Positions 16,203 through 24,993 of a DNA stretch of 39,812 nt are shown piece after piece. Location of the stretch: NCBI GenBank assembly GCA_023137615.1, contig JAGLOS010000003.1, positions 1 to 39,812 of the forward strand, written 5' to 3'. The notes beneath the pieces are model-generated. The model was given only the letters and a program-made list of their open reading frames with translations. It had not been told where the DNA came from and made no database searches. Position numbers and translations under genes: made by a program. This DNA is from Minisyncoccota bacterium (GTDB lineage Bacteria > Patescibacteriota > Minisyncoccia > Phycocordibacterales > JAGLOS01). How positions within the stretch are numbered: the stretch's first letter is position 1; every line of letters starts with the position of its first letter.

Positions 16203-17611
16203 ACCGAGAAGTTCTTGACCGAATATATGTCGTCATCATCCTCTTCTTCTGTCTGTGGTACCGTATTGGTATCTCCCCCGCTCTTGAGACTTTGTGTAAA
16301 TGAATCGGTATTTTGATCTGTACCTGCCTCCTGTATCAGTTTGTCATTTTCATCAGACGTCTTATTTGGATCTGATAGAATGCTGTTTACTTCTTCTCGA
16401 AACCTCCCAGTGTCAGGCAGTTCAAATTCATCATCTTCTTTGTCTTTCTGTTTGTCATTTTTTTTATCGACTTCGTTGTGTTCGTTGAATGAAGTTGTCT
16501 TTATTTCATCAGTATGAGCCGCCATATCATTATCTTGAGACAAAACACCCGTTTGGTCTGTTTGGTCTTGCTGTTCTCGGGACTCTTCCTTATCCTCATT
16601 TTGCTCTTGCACAACCTCGGGTTGCGACTCTGTTCGGAGTTTTTCATCCGTTGTGTCTTTAGAAAAACGATCTTCTTTTTCAACATTCTCTTCTTCAATA
16701 TCACCGCCTGCGCTGTCAGAACCGGTATGTGAAAATGTTTTTGACAACACTTCAGCATCTACGGTGTTCATGAGCTCAAGAATATTCTTAAGATCCTCCT
16801 CTGAAAAGAAGTCAATTACGATCTTTCCACCCACCTCACGTGACTCGATCTGCACGCGGGTTCCAAGTTGCTCCGTAAGTTCTTTTTCCATTTTGAGAAT
16901 CTCGGGATTAAAATCCCGATTCTTTTTTCTGATCTTATCTTGTGCACAACGACGTGCAATACTTTCTGCGTCACGAACAGTAAGTTTTTTATGCATGACC
17001 TCTTTAAAAAGTGTCAGTTGCTCTTCGGGCTTATCTCTGAGCATCATGATCGGTCGCGCGTGTCCTTCTGTAATTTTGCCCGCAATAAGTGCATCGAGTA
17101 TTTCGTCCGGTAGGGCAAGCAGCCGAAGACTGTTCGAAACGTATTCACGACTTTTACCAACCTTTTTTGCGATCTCTGAATGTTTGTATCCAAATTCCTT
17201 TATAAATTGATGAAATGCTCTTGCTCTGTCTACCGGGTTCAAGTCTTCGCGCTGTAAGTTCTCAATTATTGCAAGCTCCAATTTCATGAGGTTGTTATCC
17301 TCACCTGTTCGAATGACAACAGGAACCTGACCTACACCTGCCAATTTTGAAGCACGCAGACGTCGTTCTCCGGCGATAAGTTCGTACTCAACAGAAATAC
17401 CTCCATCATGTTTTGGAACTTCCCGACGTGTTACCACAAGCGGCTGCAAGACACCATATTGACGAATGGATTCAGAAAGCGCTTCCAGTGCCTCCTTGTC
17501 AAATTCCCGACGTGGCTGATATGGGTTTGGGCTTATTTTATCTACTTCAACCCAGAAGATCGAATTGCTGGCAAGTTGAGTTTTATGTGTTTCGTGAAGT
17601 GATTGAGACAT
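16199..17611 (-). CDS. parB: Chromosome partitioning protein ParB with long acidic tail
   Basis: A CTP-dependent DNA clamp that loads at parS and segregates the chromosome with ParA. The N-terminal ParB/Srx domain has NPYQPRREFD, GVLQPLVV, the CTP-site motif GERRLRAS (81-88) and ENLQREDLNP (117-126). An HTH domain (about 140-190) and the usual C-terminal dimer region (about 235-292) follow. Beyond that there is an extra 175-residue tail (295-470) very rich in Asp, Glu, Gln, Ser and Thr, probably disordered. No parA lies next to it and no canonical parS was seen. The last bases overlap the convergent RelA/SpoT gene. Confidence 0.93.
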   Translation of the reverse strand: MSQSLHETHKTQLASNSIFWVEVDKISPNPYQPRREFDKEALEALSESIRQYGVLQPLVVTRREVPKHDGGISVEYELIAGERRLRASKLAGVGQVPVVIRTGEDNNLMKLELAIIENLQREDLNPVDRARAFHQFIKEFGYKHSEIAKKVGKSREYVSNSLRLLALPDEILDALIAGKITEGHARPIMMLRDKPEEQLTLFKEVMHKKLTVRDAESIARRCAQDKIRKKNRDFNPEILKMEKELTEQLGTRVQIESREVGGKIVIDFFSEEDLKNILELMNTVDAEVLSKTFSHTGSDSAGGDIEEENVEKEDRFSKDTTDEKLRTESQPEVVQEQNEDKEESREQQDQTDQTGVLSQDNDMAAHTDEIKTTSFNEHNEVDKKNDKQKDKEDDEFELPDTGRFREEVNSILSDPNKTSDENDKLIQEAGTDQNTDSFTQSLKSGGDTNTVPQTEEEDDDDIYSVKNFSV

Positions 17612-17744
17612 GAGTTTAAAATATAATCTTCATCTAATATATAGCTATTTTAACATATTCATAAAGACGCGCAAAAACAAAAGAGCGGGGAAAAGAAGTG
17701 TATAAATATGATTAGCTATTAGTTGATAGGTTTTAGGAAATAAA

Positions 17745-17768
17745 GAAAATGCGCTAAAGCGCATTTTC
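17745..17768. terminator. Rho-independent terminator after truB
   Basis: A perfect hairpin with arms GAAAATGCGC and GCGCATTTTC around TAAA. Its A/T flanks give a T-run on either strand. It would end the leftward truB/exchanger transcript before parB. Confidence 0.75.
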
Positions 17769-17808
17769 CAAAAACTAAAAACTACAAGCTAACACCTAAC
17801 ATCTAAAT

Positions 17809-17915
17809 CGTCATTGCGAGGAGTGATACAAAGCGAAGCGGAGTAAAATGACGAAGCAATCCAGGGTATGGTGGTTGTAACTCTGGATTACTTCGCCTGC
17901 GGCTCGCAATGACGG
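17809..17915. repeat. Dispersed palindromic repeat, copy 1
   Basis: The left arm begins CGTCATTGCGAGGAGTGA and ends AAGCAATCCAG. The right arm begins CTCTGGATTACTTCGCC and ends CTCGCAATGACGG. The arms are imperfect inverted copies around a loop containing GGTGGTTGTAAC. A related copy with a matching loop is at 27113-27210. Repeats starting GTCATTGCGAGGAG are a common bacterial intergenic type. Confidence 0.8.
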
Positions 17916-17988
17916 ACGTAACCGAATTTTCGTCCACGGCTTGCAATGACGGACGTAACCGAATTTTCGTCCACGGCTCGCAATAACG
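17901..17988. repeat. 37-bp tandem repeat, two copies plus a part
   Basis: The unit starts GGCTCGCAATGACGGACGTA and ends TTTTCGTCCAC. Copies lie at 17901-17937 and 17938-17974 (one base different), with a partial third at 17975-17988. Each unit contains a small inverted repeat (GGACG/CGTCC). The array extends the right end of the palindromic repeat. Confidence 0.85.
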
Positions 17989-18130
17989 ATGGATTAGCGA
18001 CAATCGATTATTGTTGAATCATTGTATCATTGAAAATTTTTTGTAAATTGAATATTGAACTTTGGTCATTTAAAACATTAACAATATAGAGTACAAGATA
18101 TCTCCACAAGATAACAAAACAACATATCTA

Positions 18131-18769
18131 TTATTCTATCTTCATAGCATCTTCCACGGCAAAATCCCCTATTTTTGTTCGACGCAGTTCTTTTACTGTT
18201 GTCGGCAGGTCAAAAAGTCTTCCAAATTCTTCCGCGACAGATCGAACATACACACCACTTGCCACATCCATTTCAAGCACAACAACATGCTTATCTTTTT
18301 GAAATTCAACAAAACGAACATCGAACACTTCCATATCCCGGACCGGGACAATTATCTTTTTACCTGAACGCGCTTTTTTATACAATGGCACACCGCCTTG
18401 TTTTATTGCAGAATATATAGGTACCGGCAATCTCAACACTCCAACAATCTTTTGCGCCGCTTTTTGCAATACTTCTTCATCGATATCACCAACTTGTTTT
18501 TCTTCCAATATTTCACCCTCAAGATCGCCTGTTGTAGTCTTTTTGCCCAACAACACCTCTACACGATACGTCTTATCCAACCCTATAAGTTTGTGGAGTT
18601 TTTTGGTGCCGGACCCTACCCCAATGATCATAAGTCCTGTCGCAAGCGGATCTAGGGTACCGGCATGCCCCATCTTCCGCACACCGAGCTTTTTACGCAA
18701 TACGCGGATCACATCAAAAGACGAGATGCCTTTTGGTTTGTCGATCAAAATAATATCTTGCACATCCAT
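18131..18769 (-). CDS. truB: tRNA pseudouridine(55) synthase TruB
   Basis: Converts U55 to pseudouridine in the tRNA T-loop. The catalytic motif GHAGTLDPLATG carries Asp40. The opening ILIDKPKGISSFDVI, the TYRVEVLLGKKTTTGD segment, PIYSAIKQGG and GVYVRSVAEEFG are all family landmarks. At 212 residues it is short because the C-terminal PUA domain of the larger bacterial enzymes is reduced or missing. It lies 32 nt after the exchanger gene and is followed by a terminator. Confidence 0.95.
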   Translation of the reverse strand: MDVQDIILIDKPKGISSFDVIRVLRKKLGVRKMGHAGTLDPLATGLMIIGVGSGTKKLHKLIGLDKTYRVEVLLGKKTTTGDLEGEILEEKQVGDIDEEVLQKAAQKIVGVLRLPVPIYSAIKQGGVPLYKKARSGKKIIVPVRDMEVFDVRFVEFQKDKHVVVLEMDVASGVYVRSVAEEFGRLFDLPTTVKELRRTKIGDFAVEDAMKIE

Positions 18770-18801
18770 AATTATATTTTATTGCGGAGCAACGGTCTTC
18801 T

Positions 18802-19755
18802 CTAGAGTATCTCGAATAGATTGAGAATAAAGAGCGCGTAAAAAAGTAAAAACATCATACCTTCCCAACGATAGATCGTTTTTGAAATACCGGAAATGAT
18901 AAATATAAAAGTGGCAAGTGCCATTGCTGGGACACCATAGACAAACGTCTTTTCATCGATCGGCAAAAAATGAGAAGATGTTATAATGCCCGGAATACCC
19001 ACGACCATGAGCGCGTTAAAAGCATTTGAACCAAAAATATTCCCCACCGCAACCTCGGTCTTACCCGCAAGCGCCGCGCGCATAGAAACAATAATTTCCG
19101 GCAAAGAAGTACCAAAAGCAATCGCAGTAATAGAGATGATACCCGGCGCTATATCAGTCAATATGGATATTTCCACCACCGCATCAATGAGATACTTCGC
19201 GCCAACAAGCAGCCCGACAACTCCTATGATGAGTTTTCCGGCATCAAGCATCATAACCTTATCGGGTCGCCCAAAGGAAAAGGCACTTTTCGACTCATCA
19301 CCCTCACCGCTGTAAATAGTATAAAAAATATATATAAAATACGCTGCGATCAAAAAGAACGCTTCGCCAGATGTAACCACTTTGTCATATACCACAGACA
19401 AAAAGATGGACGTTGAAATAGCGAGCATGGGAAGCTCTGAATCGATAAGGTTTTTCGATACAGTAAGTCTTTTGGTAACAAGGGCGGAAAGACCGATCAC
19501 TAACAAAATATTTGCAATATTCGAACCGACAGCGTTGGCGACCACTACCTCGGGTACTTCTTTTAACACCGCCGCAAGACTTGATATAAGTTCCGGAAGC
19601 GACGTACCAAGACCAACAATAAGAACCCCCACCACAAAAGAAGAAAGTCCCATGCGCAATCCGATCTTTTCGGCCGCATCCAAAAGCCAATCAGCCCCCT
19701 TGATCAATATTATAAGCGCACCAATAAATACAAGTATCCAAATCCCTAATTCCAT
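18802..19755 (-). CDS. Sodium/calcium exchanger family protein (CaCA, YrbG-like)
   Basis: A 317-residue cation antiporter with about ten hydrophobic helices. Both alpha repeats are intact: VGLGTSLPELISS with AVGSNIANILLVIG in the first half, and AFGTSLPEIIVS with NIFGSNAFNALMVVG in the second. These supply the ion-binding Glu and Asn/Ser residues. The family exchanges Ca2+ for Na+ or K+ at the plasma membrane, but the ions used here cannot be read from sequence. The next gene downstream is truB, probably on the same transcript. Confidence 0.92.
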   Translation of the reverse strand: MELGIWILVFIGALIILIKGADWLLDAAEKIGLRMGLSSFVVGVLIVGLGTSLPELISSLAAVLKEVPEVVVANAVGSNIANILLVIGLSALVTKRLTVSKNLIDSELPMLAISTSIFLSVVYDKVVTSGEAFFLIAAYFIYIFYTIYSGEGDESKSAFSFGRPDKVMMLDAGKLIIGVVGLLVGAKYLIDAVVEISILTDIAPGIISITAIAFGTSLPEIIVSMRAALAGKTEVAVGNIFGSNAFNALMVVGIPGIITSSHFLPIDEKTFVYGVPAMALATFIFIISGISKTIYRWEGMMFLLFYALFILNLFEIL

Positions 19756-19883
19756 AGAACCTTTATTTTACACTAAAAACTCCAATTACTAAAATACTTC
19801 GACCGTGCTTTTTTCATTTCAACATCCGCAGACTCAACAATAACCGCATGAAACTGAAGACCACTAAGAAAATACTTAAAAAT

Positions 19884-20021
19884 TTGACAAATTTCTTAAA
19901 AAATGTATTATTTTCCTCAGTCAGCTGTTTGGCAAAAACTCAGCGATGCTGAGGTAGTTTATTAAGTAACACTTATTAACACCTCCGGCATATCAAGCTG
20001 GAGTAAATAAAATTTATAATT
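19884..20021 (+). promoter_or_regulatory. Strong sigma70-type promoter and structured leader
   Basis: TTGACA (19884-19889) and TATTAT (19906-19911) are separated by 16 bp, the best consensus promoter in the window. The expected start near 19919 leaves a leader of about 100 nt. It contains a perfect hairpin (CTCAGC/GCTGAG, 19939-19953) and a second 7-bp stem (19983-20003) before the ATG at 20022. Most genes here seem leaderless, so this long leader stands out. Confidence 0.65.
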
Positions 20022-20516
20022 ATGTTTAATTTTTTAAAATTTTTATTCACGTCTGAGAAATCGTTCCAAGACAAGATGCATGAAACTTTGCTGCAAGAAA
20101 ATGTCCTGTTAAAACAAGCTCATGAGCATATGAAAGCTTATCACAATTATTGCTTAGAGGCAGAAGACGCCTCTACAAACTTACGAGGGAAAAGCGGGGA
20201 AAAAGATAAAGCAAAAGCAGAACTTGACGGGGCTCAAGCTAGATACGCTACCGTCTGCAAAGAGCGTGCGGAAGCTAAAAAACGTCATGAGACAAGCTGT
20301 GAAAATTGCGATTTTCACCTTTCTACGGCAAATTACAAAGAAAAGGAAGTGAGCAAAAATAATCTGATAGTTTCTGCTCTTAAAAAACTCAAAGACCTTA
20401 AGCAAAAACGTCGAGAGACACAAGAAACAATAAGAAAGGGACGTGAGACACTCTCTGGGATCAATCCAGCTGTCTCCAAAGCTTACTCACAACTGGCGCA
20501 GGCCAGTAGCGAATAA
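20022..20516 (+). CDS. Hypothetical coiled-coil protein
   Basis: 164 residues. A short hydrophobic start (MFNFLKFLF) leads into nearly continuous charged helix, predicted coiled coil, with many Lys, Glu, Ala and Gln. One CENC pair (around residue 94) lies in the middle. No domain is recognised. It is a single-gene unit on the plus strand, with its own strong promoter, structured leader and terminator, and minus-strand genes on both sides. The strong promoter suggests an abundant product. The function is unknown. Confidence 0.7.
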   Translation: MFNFLKFLFTSEKSFQDKMHETLLQENVLLKQAHEHMKAYHNYCLEAEDASTNLRGKSGEKDKAKAELDGAQARYATVCKERAEAKKRHETSCENCDFHLSTANYKEKEVSKNNLIVSALKKLKDLKQKRRETQETIRKGRETLSGINPAVSKAYSQLAQASSE

Positions 20517-20550
20517 AATAAACATGAGTCAAACAACGAAACAACTAATT

Positions 20551-20572
20551 AAAAGCTCCTTGCGGAGCTTTT
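20551..20572 (+). terminator. Rho-independent terminator of the coiled-coil gene
   Basis: Arms AAAAGCTCC and GGAGCTTTT surround TTGC and are followed by ATTTTAT. It lies 34 nt after the stop at 20516. Confidence 0.85.
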
Positions 20573-20612
20573 ATTTTATCAATAATTATCACGATTAAAA
20601 CCGCACGCAACC

Positions 20613-20638
20613 AAAAAGCGCGTCTGAACGCGCCTTTT
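20613..20638 (-). terminator. Rho-independent terminator of the SPFH gene
   Basis: A GC-rich stem (GCGCG/CGCGC) is flanked by A-runs and a CTTTT end. It is positioned to stop leftward transcription from the SPFH gene that ends at 20660. Confidence 0.7.
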
Positions 20639-20659
20639 AGTTGTCCATAATTAATAATT

Positions 20660-21670
20660 TTATATCCCTCTCAAAAGAGGTAGGTCATATGGTACATATA
20701 TCGTACCTTCTCTGTTCTCAAGATTTTGAATATACAAATATTGCAAGTACCTGTCTGTAAGACTCTGGTTAATAATGGACTGCGCATCACGCTGCCCTGC
20801 CGCTTCAATCCGTTTTCGGTCCGCCTCCTTTTCTTCTTTTTGAAGCACAAAATCATATTTCTGCGCTTCCTGTTCCGCGGTTAATTTATCTTCAATAGCT
20901 CCGGTTAACATTGCCGGCAAGATCACATTCCGCAAAAGAACTGTTTCGATCTCAATCCCACGCGGACCGATATTCTCGACCATAATGGTTTTTATTTTCT
21001 CTACCGCCTCTTCCCTCTTTTCCGAATAAATATCTTTTGCCTCATACAAAGCGATCACCTCACGTATCGCACTGCGCACTTCGGGACGTATGATCTTCTC
21101 TTCATAATTCACACCAATATTACGATAAACATCAGACGCTTCACCTTCCATAAGATGATAAAGCACTGTTATATCCAACGCCACTTTCAAACCTTCTTTT
21201 GTTAACGCTTCAATAGAATCGTCCCCGGTACGCTGACCTTCCTTTGGCGCGATACTCATCGTGTATTGCTCCGTGCGAATACTCATCAGACGAATAGAGG
21301 CGAATGGATTGATAAGATGGATACCCGACGACACCTCTTTGTCTCGAACTTTTCCAAAGAGATGGTACACTCCTGTCTGACCGGCAGGAATGATCACTAT
21401 CATGTTTGCCAACAACACAACACCAAGAACAACAAGGACGACCATACCCGAAGTATGTGTCACTTTCCTCTTGAATTCTTCAAAACTAAAATTTCCCATA
21501 GAAGTTGTTTGATTAGGATTAATAATCTTTACTCTACTGTCTTGTTTTATAAAATAATATGCGATACTGCCAATAATGAGAAGCGGCAACAGCAACTGCA
21601 AGCCACCCATGATAAACACTATCGCTACCCCCGCTATCAGCATCGACACAAGGTCTTGATCATTCTTCAT
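20660..21670 (-). CDS. SPFH/prohibitin-family membrane protein
   Basis: 336 residues. The N-terminus holds two hydrophobic stretches (about 9-40) and a further transmembrane helix (about 75-95). The SPFH domain follows: IIPAGQTGVYHLFGKV, GIHLINPF, ALTKEGLKVALDITVLYHL, RSAIREVIALYEAKDIYS. It then passes into a Glu/Ala/Lys-rich coiled coil and ends VPYDLPLLRGI. SPFH proteins form membrane-bound oligomers linked to microdomains and protease control. No partner protease gene (FtsH, NfeD) is adjacent. TATAAT at 21679-21684 lies 8 nt before the ATG. Confidence 0.9.
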   Translation of the reverse strand: MKNDQDLVSMLIAGVAIVFIMGGLQLLLPLLIIGSIAYYFIKQDSRVKIINPNQTTSMGNFSFEEFKRKVTHTSGMVVLVVLGVVLLANMIVIIPAGQTGVYHLFGKVRDKEVSSGIHLINPFASIRLMSIRTEQYTMSIAPKEGQRTGDDSIEALTKEGLKVALDITVLYHLMEGEASDVYRNIGVNYEEKIIRPEVRSAIREVIALYEAKDIYSEKREEAVEKIKTIMVENIGPRGIEIETVLLRNVILPAMLTGAIEDKLTAEQEAQKYDFVLQKEEKEADRKRIEAAGQRDAQSIINQSLTDRYLQYLYIQNLENREGTIYVPYDLPLLRGI

Positions 21671-21722
21671 ATGAACGTATTATAACACCTTTTTAACCAA
21701 TCTGTGTGCCAAAAACAAGGTA

Positions 21723-22202
21723 TTATCTCTTTACAGTTATGTCGATCTCGACCGGTATGCGCCGTATTTCCATATAATCGGTTTCTCCTACATCTTTCAT
21801 GCGTACAACAATATAGTACGTGCCGCTTTTTGTGACCGGCAAGCCATTCAACGCCGCGATCATACGTAAATTTATCAAATTTTTGGGAAAAGCAAGAGAC
21901 CCTTCCGCCTTGCTACCGAGAACCTTATTGTCAGGATCAACAACAAGTAATTGAAAATTAAAACTAAGATCCGTGCCCTCTTCTTTGCGGTAAAAATGTG
22001 AAACTACACGGAGGTTGATCGGCGTCGTGTACCAACCGATCTTTTCCTTTTTCTTTTCAATATCCACATTGGCGGTGATAGTAATCTTTAGGCGCTCAAT
22101 GATATTTATAAGACTGATGCCATTGGTGTCTTTATCGACAATGGTTGAGCTGCATACGATACTCCACAACGGGTCTATTTTGTTTAAAATATTTGTTGTC
22201 AT
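21723..22202 (-). CDS. Conserved-looking hypothetical, beta-rich
   Basis: 159 residues with no transmembrane helix or signal peptide. The pattern is mostly alternating beta strands: SIVCSSTIVDKDTNGISLINIIERL near the start would place a strand and turn, and GTYYIVVRMKD and IPVEIDITVKR look like the last strands. The order resembles small DUF6941-type beta-sandwich proteins, but I cannot confirm the family. It sits between the SPFH gene (52 nt away) and the ABC-F gene. A TAGTAT box lies 11 nt before the ATG. The function is unknown. Confidence 0.7.
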   Translation of the reverse strand: MTTNILNKIDPLWSIVCSSTIVDKDTNGISLINIIERLKITITANVDIEKKKEKIGWYTTPINLRVVSHFYRKEEGTDLSFNFQLLVVDPDNKVLGSKAEGSLAFPKNLINLRMIAALNGLPVTKSGTYYIVVRMKDVGETDYMEIRRIPVEIDITVKR

Positions 22203-22300
22203 ATGCTGTTACTATACTACCTTTTACCAGTTATACAAAATACACCTCCGCCGGAATAATGACATAGGATCGGATGCCCGAATAAACCTATTTTCAAAAC

Positions 22301-23962
22301 TTACCCCTTTTTACCCTTTTTTTGTCTATGGTCGGAATAATTACCTAAATATTTTGTCACTTTACCGTTTTCTATTTCCCAGATGACACTACAGACCTCA
22401 TCAAGAATATATCTGTCATGCGAAACTATCATGATAGGACCGTTGAAGTTCTTCAAAACTCCGGCAATAATACTTTTGCTCTCCAGATCCAAATGATTGG
22501 TCGGCTCATCTAAAAATAGCATGTTGACATGCCCAAGAATCAACTCGGCAATTGCGACTCGCGCGCGTTCCCCACCGCTTAATTCACTGATCAATTTGTA
22601 AACATCTTGCCCTGAAAAAAGAAGCGCTCCCAAAATACTCCTGACCTTGTTTTCATTGTCGTCAGTTTTTGATTCCACCTCCTCCAAAATGGTTTTATTT
22701 GGGTCGAGATCTTCGTGTGCTTGAGCATAATAACCAACTTTAACTTCATTGGAAAACTCAATCTTGCCTTGAGTAACCTCTTTTTTACTGATCAATGTTT
22801 TTAGAAGAGTTGATTTCCCGGCACCGTTTTGACCGATTATTCCTATTTTGTCTTCTTTTTCTATTTCCCATTTGCCTTTAAAGGTCGCCAAAGGCATATC
22901 TTTTTTGCCGAAAGCCAAGTCTTCAATTTCTAAAACCCTGTGTGGCAAACGAGGAAATTCATCAAATTTAATTCTGATCTTTTTTCCGTCTTTTTCTCCT
23001 TTTTCTACCTTTTCAATTTTATCAAGCATTTTTATTCTGCTTTGCACCGCTTTTGCTTTCGTGGCTTTAGCCCTGAAACGATCAATAAACTCTTGCTGTT
23101 TACCTAGATATTTTTCCTGCTTTTTATATATTGCTTCCTCTCCTTCTCTCCTTTTCTTTTTTTCTTCAAGATATCCCGAATAATTGCAATAATATTTTTC
23201 CAAACCATTCTTAGTTAATTCAAAAGTTTTATCGAAAACCAAATTCAAAAAATACTCGTCATGAGAAACGGCAATGATCGTCATATCGGAATCAACCAAA
23301 ACATTTTCTAGCCAAATAATAGTTTCCAGATCCAAGTGATTGGTCGGCTCATCGAGGATTAAAATATTCGGCTGACACAAGACGATCTTTGCTAAAGCGA
23401 GCCGCGTTCTCTCTCCTCCACTCAAAGACCTTACGGTTCTCTTCCAATCCTTTTCGGGAAAACCAAATTCCCTCAGGATCTTCTCTGTCGATATTTCATA
23501 TTTATATCCTTTGTTCTTTTCGTACTTCTGCACAACTTTTTCATATTTGTTTACATTTTCTTCTGAGTCTCCGTCCTTTGTTTCAAAAACCAAATGTTCA
23601 TATTCTTTCTTTTTATTTATCAGATCAAATATCTCATTGTCCGCAGACTTCATCTCGGTTATTATTTCATTATCAAGCGAACCCCAGTTTGTTTCCTGCG
23701 GCAAATAACCTATCTTAAGATTTTTATTTCTGTCGACACTTCCCTCATCACAATCCACTGTTCCTACGATCATTTTCAACAAAGCACTCTTCCCCGTTCC
23801 GTTGGGTCCCACAATAGCGATACGGTCTTTTTGCTGCACCATAAGATCAACCCCGGAAAAAATTTCTCTATTGGAAAAACTTTTGGACACCCCGCTCAAA
23901 ATAAGCAAGGGGTTTTTAAGAGGAGCTGAATTTGATCTTAATTTGATTTTATATTTTGTCAT
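22301..23962 (-). CDS. ABC-F family ATPase (ribosome-associated)
   Basis: 553 residues with two ABC nucleotide-binding domains and no membrane segment. NBD1 has GPNGTGKS, LSGGERTRLALA and LILDEPTNHLDLE. NBD2 has GQNGAGKSTL, LSGGERARVAIA and LFLDEPTNHLDLE. Between them is a long Lys/Glu-rich helical linker (about 245-320) that in this family reaches the ribosomal P-site tRNA. ABC-F proteins act in translation or antibiotic protection. Which subgroup this is (EttA, Uup, YdiF-like or resistance) cannot be told here. The gene is more AT-rich than the cell-wall genes. Confidence 0.93.
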   Translation of the reverse strand: MTKYKIKLRSNSAPLKNPLLILSGVSKSFSNREIFSGVDLMVQQKDRIAIVGPNGTGKSALLKMIVGTVDCDEGSVDRNKNLKIGYLPQETNWGSLDNEIITEMKSADNEIFDLINKKKEYEHLVFETKDGDSEENVNKYEKVVQKYEKNKGYKYEISTEKILREFGFPEKDWKRTVRSLSGGERTRLALAKIVLCQPNILILDEPTNHLDLETIIWLENVLVDSDMTIIAVSHDEYFLNLVFDKTFELTKNGLEKYYCNYSGYLEEKKKRREGEEAIYKKQEKYLGKQQEFIDRFRAKATKAKAVQSRIKMLDKIEKVEKGEKDGKKIRIKFDEFPRLPHRVLEIEDLAFGKKDMPLATFKGKWEIEKEDKIGIIGQNGAGKSTLLKTLISKKEVTQGKIEFSNEVKVGYYAQAHEDLDPNKTILEEVESKTDDNENKVRSILGALLFSGQDVYKLISELSGGERARVAIAELILGHVNMLFLDEPTNHLDLESKSIIAGVLKNFNGPIMIVSHDRYILDEVCSVIWEIENGKVTKYLGNYSDHRQKKGKKG

Positions 23963-24315
23963 ATTTTAAATAAGTTAATTTTTCCACAAAAAAATCTACT
24001 GTTCAAATGGACTATTTTTAAACTTCTTTTTGCCTTATACTTTAGGCAAAATTTAAAAACACTCCACCTAATCAGTAGATTTCGCAACAAAAATAACAGC
24101 AGATCCGGCAATCTCCTTCATGTAAATATTATCCAGTTTTAGGTCGTTGTTACTCATAAATTTATTCAACCTTAATTTACCAGAGTATTATCGACACGTC
24201 AACGTCAAACCGCTACATTTTTATAAAGGTGTGGGATTTGATGTATTAGACTTAGAGCTTTAACTAACCCACTTTTTGCGCATTATTCGCTAAAAGATGC
24301 TAAAATGCAGACAAC
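23963..24315. other. 353-bp gap between divergent ABC-F and pcm genes
   Basis: It should contain both promoters: TAAAAT lies 9 nt before the pcm ATG. It also carries a hairpin at 24028-24051 (TTTTGCCT/AGGCAAAA) without a clear T-run, and a possible coding remnant at 24068-24157. Nothing else is recognised. Confidence 0.5.
24068..24157 (-). pseudogene. Possible coding remnant (29 codons)
   Basis: A short frame, read leftward, encodes a peptide ending YMKEIAGSAVIFVAKSTD. This looks like a natural C-terminal beta strand, as in class I methyltransferases, and not random sequence. Open reading continues about ten codons upstream of the ATG and then hits a stop. It may be the 3' scrap of a lost gene. 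The evidence is only compositional. Confidence 0.25.
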
Positions 24316-24969
24316 ATGAATGAATTAACAGATCAACTCATAGAGTCCGGTATTCTTCATTCACCTAAGATCATTGATGCGTTTCGCAATATTGATCGCA
24401 AAGATTTTGTTTTGGATATATACAAAACATTAGCATACGAAGATCGTCCTTTGCCGATCGAACACGATCAGACCATCTCACAACCAACAACCGTCGCTTT
24501 TATGCTTGAGCTTTTGGCACCGCATGAAGGAAATATTATACTTGATATCGGTTCCGGCTCCGGCTGGCAGAGCGCGCTTCTTGCAAATATTGTAGGTCCG
24601 AAAGGTCGCGTCTTTGCCATTGAGATCGTTCCTGAACTAAAAACATTCGGAGAGAAAAACATTGAAAAGTATAATTTTATAAAGTCCGGTGTTGTCACTT
24701 GTTTATCTTTGAACGCGCAAAATGGACTTACGGAAAAAGCGCCGTTCGATAGGATCATCGGCGCAGCATCTGCCGAAAAAGTACCGCCGGCGTGGAAAAA
24801 ACAACTAAAAGTCGGAGGAAAAATAGTAACCCCCGTAAAAGAATCCATCTACCTTATCGAAAAGAAAAATGAGAATGAATTTAAAGAAAAAGAATTTCCC
24901 GGATTTCTTTTTGTGCCTTTTGTGGAAAAACAAAAAAGAACTTCACCACACAAAGAAGACATCAACTAA
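24316..24969 (+). CDS. pcm: Protein-L-isoaspartate O-methyltransferase-like
   Basis: A 217-residue SAM-dependent methyltransferase that would repair isoaspartyl residues in aged proteins. The PIMT signature is complete: AYEDRPLPIEHDQTISQP near the N-terminus, SAM motif I ILDIGSGSGWQSALLA, FAIEIVPEL, and FDRIIGAASAEKVPPAW with LKVGGKIVTPV. The length is normal. It runs towards the pseudouridine-synthase gene, with 24 nt between the convergent ends. It is somewhat AT-rich, like the neighbouring ABC-F gene. Confidence 0.92.
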   Translation: MNELTDQLIESGILHSPKIIDAFRNIDRKDFVLDIYKTLAYEDRPLPIEHDQTISQPTTVAFMLELLAPHEGNIILDIGSGSGWQSALLANIVGPKGRVFAIEIVPELKTFGEKNIEKYNFIKSGVVTCLSLNAQNGLTEKAPFDRIIGAASAEKVPPAWKKQLKVGGKIVTPVKESIYLIEKKNENEFKEKEFPGFLFVPFVEKQKRTSPHKEDIN

Positions 24970-24993
24970 ACTTTTTTAAAATTTTTACAACCT

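Larger units (their letters stand above)
17612..18130. other. 519-bp non-coding region upstream of parB with repeats
   Basis: No gene is seen. From left to right it holds AT-rich sequence with the likely parB promoter, a terminator hairpin (17745-17768), a dispersed palindromic repeat (17809-17915) running into 37-bp tandem repeats (17901-17988), and AT-rich sequence after truB. Translated frames here are short and look like repeat sequence. Confidence 0.7.

Noticed and set aside
17809-17988. CRISPR array
   Set aside because: The repeats are directly adjacent without spacers and there are no cas genes.
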